Below are positions 58,955 to 64,000 of a stretch of 64,000 nucleotides of DNA, piece after piece. The stretch lies in assembly GCA_029964075.1 (NCBI GenBank), contig CM057148.1:28327916-28391915 (forward strand), written 5' to 3'. Each line of letters begins with the position of its first letter. Position 1 is the first letter of the stretch. This DNA comes from Patiria pectinifera. Taxonomy: Eukaryota; Echinodermata; Asteroidea; Valvatida; Asterinidae. Made by a program: the position numbers and the translations under genes. The notes beneath the pieces are model-generated. The model was not told the DNA's origin. It made no database searches and was given only the letters and a program-made list of their open reading frames with translations.

Positions 58955-59470
58955 CTGTAGGTCCGACGCCGCATAAGTCCAACGCTTCATAGCTCCGGAT
59001 CCTCCTACATGCAAGTCCGAAACAGCATTTGTCCGATGTCGGACATATGAGGCGTCGGACTTACGAGGGGTAGGACCTTCATGTATGAGGCGGAATTTAG
59101 GCCTCATAAGTCCGATGCCTCATAAGTCCAAGATTTCGGACTTACGAGGCGTCGCGGACCTATGAGGTGTCGGACTTATGATACATCCCTGTATCGACAT
59201 TGGAGGATGCCAAGTCGATTCTGAAAATTGTAATTGTTTTTCTTTCATATAGTGCTTAAATCTCACCCTCTTGCACAAAGCTGATAAAATTTGCTCCATA
59301 AAATTTGTCATGCCTTGTAAGGGGTCCGCTCATAAGTCCGACGCCTCATACATGTAGGTCTGACGCCTCATAAGTCCGACAAAATTGCATCCCCTAACCA
59401 AATAAAGGCCCATAAGTCCGACGCCTCATAGGTCCGACGCCTCATAGGTCCGACGCCTCATAGGTCCGAC
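58955..59470. repeat. Short-repeat region of GTCCGACGCCTCAT words in both orientations
   Basis: Words such as CATAAGTCCGACGCCTCAT and the complement ATGAGGCGTCGGACTTA recur many times at spacings near 15 bases or multiples. They are densest at 59085-59180 and 59330-59470, in both orientations with some variants. The middle (59190-59310) is unrelated. This could be the two ends of an element with subterminal repeats, or a decayed satellite. Confidence 0.75.
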
Positions 59471-60430
59471 TGTAGTATTACCCCATAATGAATGGGATTT
59501 ATTTGTAAACCAGCCTTTTGAAGACTGGCTACATGATACAGGTACAATGTACAATGTACAGCGCGTCCCAAAATACCCGCAACATTTTGTTTGCGTGGCT
59601 CTAGCGCCGCCGCGTAAACACGTACCGCCGTTATTGAAAGCTTGGGAGTCTTAACTTTATTCCTGGGGCCAATTTCATAGAGCTGCTTAAGCACAAAATT
59701 TGCTTAGGCGCAAAAAAAAAATTGCTTAATATAATCAGGTTAGGCCCCCCAAAAAAGTTTCCGGTTTCTGGTATGGAGCTTACCCAAAAAGTGGTGCGGC
59801 GACGCGGCTTTTTTTTTTTTTTTTAACCTGATTTTTTTGCTTCAAATGTCGGCTGATGACTGCAAATGGTGCTCGACTAAACTTAGTGCAAATATATGGG
59901 AGTCCAGAGAGGCCACATAAAGCTTATTCTCGACCATAACCCAATCTAAAAACACGTTAAAATTGTGCAGCAGCAGGATTCCAGTCAAACCAGTGAGTTT
60001 GGCAGTTTTGAGACATCATCTTTCATTGAAAAAAAAACTTTTTCATTTTGCCGACGCGCATGGCTACGGCGACTCGCGCGCATACCAGAAACCGGAGACT
60101 TTTTTTTTTTGGCCTAATGGTCACAGCCAGGCAGTTTTGTCATAACTGTACATGTAGCTGTAGTATTACCCCATAATGAATGGGAATTATTTGTAAACCA
60201 GCCTATTGAAGACTGGCTACATGATACGGGTATAATACAATGTACAGCTAGTCCCAAAATACCCGCAACATTTTGTTTGCGTGGCTCTAGCGTCGCCACA
60301 GAAACACGTACCGCCGTTATTGAAAGCTTGGAGTCTTAACTTTATCCCTGGGGCCAATTTCATAGAGCTGCTTTAAAGCACAAAATTTGCTTCAGCACAA
60401 AACAAACCCTTGCTTAATATAATCAGGTTA
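59470..60430 (+). repeat. Direct duplication of a 272-base unit around family C
   Basis: 59470-59741 and 60158-60430 are near-identical direct copies (CTGTAGTATTACCCCATAAT through AATATAATCAGGTTA), each holding the start of an F element and of element P. The first copy is broken by family C; the second continues into the nested F/P array. Confidence 0.82.
59742..60115 (-). mobile_element. Family C element inside a duplicated unit
   Basis: Reversed copy with all hallmarks (ATACCAGAAACCGGAGACTT at its right end). It interrupts element P after AATATAATCAGGTTA and lies between two direct copies of a 272-base unit. Confidence 0.87.
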
Positions 60431-61285
60431 CCGGCCAAAACGCTATGCGATGTACACCATGTACATTGCTTGTGACTGGTATTTAGCTGTTGTTTACTTA
60501 GCATAACAATCGCAAAGAGTTTTGGTGGGAAACCTGATTATATTAAAGCTATACTCCATCATTTGCAGCCATCCGAAAAAGTAACTGGCGTATTATTGTT
60601 AAAAAACATACATGTACTTGGTTGAAAGATAGTAAGTGAATCTCCCTGTGAAATTAATCTTTCTGGCAAGCTATCATTTTGAAGTAATCAACGAAAGAAG
60701 GCCTTTACAATGGTGCGTCTTCAGATGCACCGTAGGAAAATTTTAATTAGTAGTTCGTTTTGTTGTTCGGCGCAGCCCGCGCAAGCATTGGTACGACGCA
60801 CAGGCACGCGCGGTTGCTATAATTCGTCGGATCAGTGCGCGACATCGCGTATACATATAGCTGTAATTCAAAACAATTCAAAACATGATTCAGCAACTTT
60901 TGATTTGAAATTGAGATCCTAGAATGCTGTTTTTCTCGGAATAGACAGCTGAAGCTGAGCTGAAACTTCATCAGGTTAGTTGTTCAGTAACCTTCATTAG
61001 ATTTTAAACACTTGTGTTGCTTCAAACGAACAAAATGCACAAATTACAAATGATGGACTATATCTTTAAGCAAACTTGTTTTGTGTTTTACCCTATACAT
61101 TGTACAAATGTACCTCACATAAAGCTACAAAATACTACCGAGTAGTAACCTGTAGTATACATTTCTTTCCATACAAGTGTGCACAACACATGGAGTATTC
61201 TGTAGTACTTGGTCCTTGACCTCCAAAAAGCCCTTAGGACGTAAATTTTGTGCTTAAGTACAGGTAGCTCTATGAAAATGGCCCC
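60351..61285. mobile_element. Element P nested in family F
   Basis: Ends GGGGCCAATTTCATAGAGCT and its imperfect complement AGCTCTATGAAAATGGCCCC. An inner inverted pair TTAATATAATCAGGTT / AACCTGATTATATTAA (60414-60546) abuts the family D insertion. A partial P also occurs in the duplicated unit at 59664-59741, and a related fragment at about 31137-31195. Confidence 0.7.
60543..61070 (+). mobile_element. Family D element, longer copy
   Basis: Same ends as 17878-18260 (TTAAAGCTATACTCCATCAT; ATGATGGACTATATCTTTAA) and the same CpG-rich interior. The extra stretch 60897-61040 is either insertion here or deletion in the other copy. It sits inside element P, itself inside a family F element. Confidence 0.8.
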
Positions 61286-61436
61286 TGGTATTAAAGTATT
61301 GGTTTGATTTTCAAAAAGGATTTTGAAATGATTCGTCTTCAAATACATGTAAAGGCATGTCAAAAACAAACACAACTGATTTCAAGGAAAGTCAATCGCG
61401 CACATTTTTTCTGATGTGGAAATAATTCATCATGTT

Positions 61437-61748
61437 CATGGGCCTTATTCACGAGTCGGCCATATTGATTTGAAAGTGAGGTAAAATCTTAATTTTTGGA
61501 ACTTGCGAAAAGAAATAAAAGCATGTTAATTCCTAATTTATTCCAGTAGGCTTCAATGAATAATTTCAAATTTGTAATAAAAAATTGCCTGATGTTTAAA
61601 GCCAGATTAAAAAAAAAAAAAGAAGTAAAATAAGGCTGCATTATTCCTGCATAAATAGTCTGGCGACATCCCATTGAACAGTTAACACTTCATGAAATAC
61701 GTTCTGGGAACTCGACAAAAAAGACCAACTTGTGAATAAGGCCCATGA
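61437..61748. mobile_element. MITE in the loop of the nested family F element
   Basis: TCATGGGCCTTATTCACGA-type left end (around 61436-61454) and TTGTGAATAAGGCCCATGA right end form 17-bp perfect inverted repeats around about 310 AT-rich non-coding bases. Confidence 0.75.
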
Positions 61749-61876
61749 TGTGACGATCTCGTTGCCAAGTTGAGTTTGTTTTCAACATGCCTATATTTGA
61801 AAAGGAAAAATTTTAAAACTCTTTTAAATATCAAACTAATACTGGCCAGGGATAAAGTTCAGATTCTAAGCTTTAA

Positions 61877-62290
61877 CCCTAACCACCCTGAATCCTCCAA
61901 AATCCTTTTTGCAAATTGGAGGAATTTGCAGGATTGAGGTTACATGGCAAAAGTGGGTTGCTGATTTTGGAGTACGCACTGTGTCAAGGTCTTAGGCCGG
62001 ACCTTGTGTTGTTTATGCTCAGCCATGCATAAATTTAGTCCTTGATTATACATGTACGGTACTTGACATCCTCCGCACTGCTCCAGGATGTCACTGCCTC
62101 TGACTCAGCCTATGGACAGTCATAGACGGAGGATTTTGCAGGATTCAGGCAGTGGTCACCCCTCCATGGACCATATTCAAGAAATAGCGGAGGAATTTGC
62201 AGGATTGAGGCTATATTTTTCCATGAGGCCAATTGGAGGATTTTGCAGGATTGAGGCTACATCCTAGCAAAAAGGCCTAGGGAGTTAGGG
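61877..62290 (-). mobile_element. Family G element with TTAA target duplication
   Basis: 414 bases between TTAA (61873-61876) and TTAA (62291-62294), with ends CCCTAACCACCCT and CTAGGGAGTTAGGG. Several GGATTTTGCAGGATTGAGGC words lie near each end. It interrupts the right arm of a family F element exactly at the AAGCTTTAAAATG site that is uninterrupted in the copy at 43540-44211. A TTAA duplication is typical of piggyBac-type or Kolobok-type elements. Confidence 0.85.
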
Positions 62291-62391
62291 TTAAAATGGT
62301 GTAAAAACAACGAAGGTACAATGTACGTTTTTCCGTGCTGACGCTAGAGCTTCGTTAAAAAAAAGTTGCGGGTATTTTGGGTCGCGCTGTA

Positions 62392-62595
62392 CAATGTACA
62401 ACTACATACATGTATGTAGGACTTCTAGTAAATAGCAATTTGGCAAATCTTTATGCAAAGGTAAAAACTCTGGCTGGGAGCATCTTACTAGGGTTGCTTT
62501 GTCTTTTTTTTTGGGGGGGGGGGGAGGTAACCAAGACGCATATTAAAGGCATACTTTTGGAACTTTCAACACTTGAAAGCATTTTGAGAAGGCAG
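62392..62595. other. Probable 3' flank of the ten-finger gene
   Basis: A T run followed by a G run (about 62505-62524). No AATAAA on the - strand is seen, so the 3' end of the transcript probably lies further left, inside repeats. Confidence 0.4.
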
Positions 62596-63744
62596 TCATG
62601 GATGCTTCTTCTTCATGTGTTTAGTTACATCCCCTTTTTGTCGGAAGCCTTTGCCACAAATACTACAAGAATGTGGTTTCTGCCCAGAATGAACCATCAG
62701 ATGAATCTGTAAACAGCTTTTTACGGCAAATGCCCGGCCGCATAGCTCACAGACAAATGGCTTCTCGTTGGTGTGTACATGTTGGTGATTACTGAGGTTA
62801 CTCTTCTGCGAGAAGGCTTTACCACACGTATCACAAACAAATGGTTTTTCCCCGTTGTGAGTCTGTAGATGGATTCTCAGGCCGGGACGGGAGGCGTAAC
62901 TTTTCCCGCAGAGCTCACAGTTGTACGGCTTCTCCCTATCACTGAGTGGAATGTGTGATTGCTGATGACGTCTAAGATGGCACTTGAGTTTGAAGCCTTT
63001 ATCGCACACATCACAGCTGTGGGATCTCTCTGCCGAATGGAACCAACGATGAGTCCAGATGTACGCCTTGCTGAAACTTTTGCCACAAACGTTACACAGC
63101 ACTCTCTCATCCGAATGAACTTTATCTCTGTGATTCTTCATTGCATGTTTTGAAGCGAAAGACTTCCCGCAGACACTGCAGGGGAAGGGTCTTTCCACGG
63201 TGTGCACCGACTGGTGCGACACGACCTGTACTTTTGTCAAGAAGGTTCTGTCACAGATTCCGCAGGCAAAGGGCTTGACTCCTGTGTGGATCTTCTCGTG
63301 CCTGTGTTTAGCAGTACGAGATGAAAATGCCTTGCCACATGTTGTACAGTGGAACGGCTTCTCACCAGTATGGATGCGTAGATGAACATCGAGGGAGCTC
63401 TTTTGAGCCAGAACTTTTCCGCAAACGCCGCATGCCACTGGACTTTTTTTGCGGTACACACTATAAGTTTGGTGCGTCTGTGCATCGTTGAAGGGCAGCA
63501 TCCCCTGATGATCATGTAGACCAAACTCGTGGTGGGTCTGTTCCTCATTGAACGGAATCATCTCCTGATCTTGTGGACCAAAATCTTGGTGGGTCTGTTT
63601 ATCGTTGAAAGGCAGTATCTCTTCATCTTGTAGATCATAATCTTGGTGGGTCTGTTCATCATTGAAACTGAAAAGAATAATCTCCTGATCTTGTACCGGA
63701 AGACCAAATTCTTCAGTAGGCTCTTCCTTTATTATCACCTCCAT
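62596..63744 (-). CDS. C2H2 zinc-finger protein, ten fingers, with N-terminal acidic tandem repeat
   Basis: An intact 382-codon reading frame, ATG at 63744-63742 and TGA at 62598-62596. Residues 1-12 (MEVIIKEEPTEE) contain a PsiKxE-type sumoylation-like site. Residues about 18-95 are four imperfect 18-19 aa repeats with the core PFNDxQTHQDFG. Ten C2H2 fingers follow from Cys105 to the C-terminus, most with CGKxF and TGEKPF-type linkers; finger 4 has a His-x4-His ending (HRDKVH) and the linker after finger 6 is extended (IPLSDREKPYN). The protein is a putative nuclear DNA-binding regulator, and its target is unknown. No KRAB, SCAN, BTB or ZAD domain is visible. It lies 80 bases downstream of another zinc-finger gene in the same orientation, suggesting tandem duplication of the family. 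Whether a 5' non-coding exon exists is open. Confidence 0.93.
   Translation of the reverse strand: MEVIIKEEPTEEFGLPVQDQEIILFSFNDEQTHQDYDLQDEEILPFNDKQTHQDFGPQDQEMIPFNEEQTHHEFGLHDHQGMLPFNDAQTHQTYSVYRKKSPVACGVCGKVLAQKSSLDVHLRIHTGEKPFHCTTCGKAFSSRTAKHRHEKIHTGVKPFACGICDRTFLTKVQVVSHQSVHTVERPFPCSVCGKSFASKHAMKNHRDKVHSDERVLCNVCGKSFSKAYIWTHRWFHSAERSHSCDVCDKGFKLKCHLRRHQQSHIPLSDREKPYNCELCGKSYASRPGLRIHLQTHNGEKPFVCDTCGKAFSQKSNLSNHQHVHTNEKPFVCELCGRAFAVKSCLQIHLMVHSGQKPHSCSICGKGFRQKGDVTKHMKKKHP
63460..63693 (-). repeat. Coding minisatellite, four units of about 57 bp
   Basis: Four tandem units of about 57 bases inside the zinc-finger gene, each encoding about 19 residues around PFNDxQTHQDFG. The units differ at several positions but keep frame. 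The fourth (63460-63517) is the most diverged, with DHQG replacing DQE. Confidence 0.85.
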
Positions 63745-63772
63745 TCTGATGCCTGGAACCCTGTTTATCCTG
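63745..63772 (-). other. Possible 5' UTR and splice acceptor of the ten-finger gene
   Basis: Read on the - strand, a pyrimidine-rich tract ending GTGTGCATACAG lies 28 bases before the ATG. It could be the acceptor joining a non-coding first exon, which would have to lie inside or upstream of the neighbouring zinc-finger gene. The site is seen in sequence; its use is inferred. Confidence 0.35.
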
Positions 63773-63824
63773 CTGTATGCACACAGACTAATAACACAAA
63801 TTTTGACTTGAATGATAAAGTACG

Positions 63825-64000
63825 TTAACTGGTGTTATGACTATAATTATCTGCGGTCTCTGAGTCAGCAGATGCCTTTGTAGAGTCAGCTCCAATTGAA
63901 CCCTGTGCACTTGCAGTCTGAGCTTCTCCAACGTGGGTTTTCTGGTGATTTCTCAGACTGCTGAAATGAAGAAAACCTTTACCACAGACACAAACGTATG
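63825..64000 (-). CDS. C2H2 zinc-finger protein, C-terminal part (runs off the window)
   Basis: Read on the - strand from the window end, 58 codons are open to a TAA at 63825-63827. They start YVCVCGKGFLHFSSLRNHQK and TH, the end of a C2H2 finger, followed by a 34-residue Ser/Ala/Thr-rich tail ending DNYSHNTS. The first cysteine pair is C-x1-C instead of C-x2-C, so this last finger may be degenerate. A sequence resembling a splice acceptor (CTTCATTTCAG) falls inside the finger, but the coding match continues across it, so I read it as exon. The start lies outside the window. Confidence 0.8.
   Translation of the reverse strand, partial: YVCVCGKGFLHFSSLRNHQKTHVGEAQTASAQGSIGADSTKASADSETADNYSHNTS

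Larger units (their letters stand above)
60243..62391. mobile_element. Family F element expanded by three nested insertions
   Basis: Left end TACAGCTAGTCCCAAAATAC (60243) and right end GGTATTTTGGGTCGCGCTGT and A (62391). The F arms are cut by element P (60351-61285), a MITE in the loop (61437-61748) and family G (61877-62290). Removing these leaves an F element matching 43540-44211. Confidence 0.8.

Noticed and set aside
58955-59470. CRISPR-like array
   Set aside because: The repeats are short, occur in both orientations with irregular spacing and are in an animal genome; there are no uniform spacers or cas genes.
61877-61885. Telomere-like CCCTAA words
   Set aside because: Single words that form the ends of families G and J; no tandem telomeric array exists.

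Overview
The window is animal (metazoan) nuclear DNA. It is AT-rich and mostly non-coding, with GT-AG introns of 1-3 kb, tRNA-derived SINEs, many short terminal-inverted-repeat (TIR) elements and no bacterial operon structure. A vertebrate-like NUP50, C2H2 zinc-finger genes and frequent AGGCCTAC-type and TACATGTA-type words suggest an invertebrate deuterostome. An echinoderm is my best guess and a hemichordate or cephalochordate the main alternative; the species cannot be fixed from the sequence. A 500-base run of N (6714-7213) marks an assembly gap.

Layout. (1) 1-10748: a very large imperfect inverted repeat. Left arm 1 to about 3660 and right arm about 7214-10748 enclose a roughly 3 kb spacer, a fold-back sequence (3405-3912) and the gap. 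(2) 10749-36281: no recognisable gene; it holds scattered non-autonomous DNA elements (families A, B, D, H and several single elements) and unassigned sequence. (3) 36282-37773: a fold-back element with roughly 347 bp inverted arms and a 9-bp target duplication, with a second TIR element and its own 9-bp duplication nested inside. (4) 40356-about 53314: a complete six-coding-exon NUP50 gene (501 codons, + strand). Its introns hold a large share of the repeats. (5) 53315-62400: a repeat-dense stretch with palindromes, GTCCGAC-type short repeats, a tandem duplication and a mariner-like fold-back element carrying three independent insertions, one of them duplicating TTAA. (6) 62596-64000: two C2H2 zinc-finger genes in tandem on the - strand, one complete (382 aa, ten fingers) and one running off the window end.

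The recognised genes do not form a pathway. NUP50 is a nuclear-pore/importin cofactor; the zinc-finger genes are putative DNA-binding regulators. The points most worth following are the giant inverted repeat, the two nested 9-bp-duplication elements, the TTAA insertion with a matching empty site in a sister copy, the cysteine-rich insertion in the NUP50 Ran-binding domain, and the tandem acidic repeat in the zinc-finger protein. I found no convincing new multi-gene system; the novelty here lies in repeats and gene structure.
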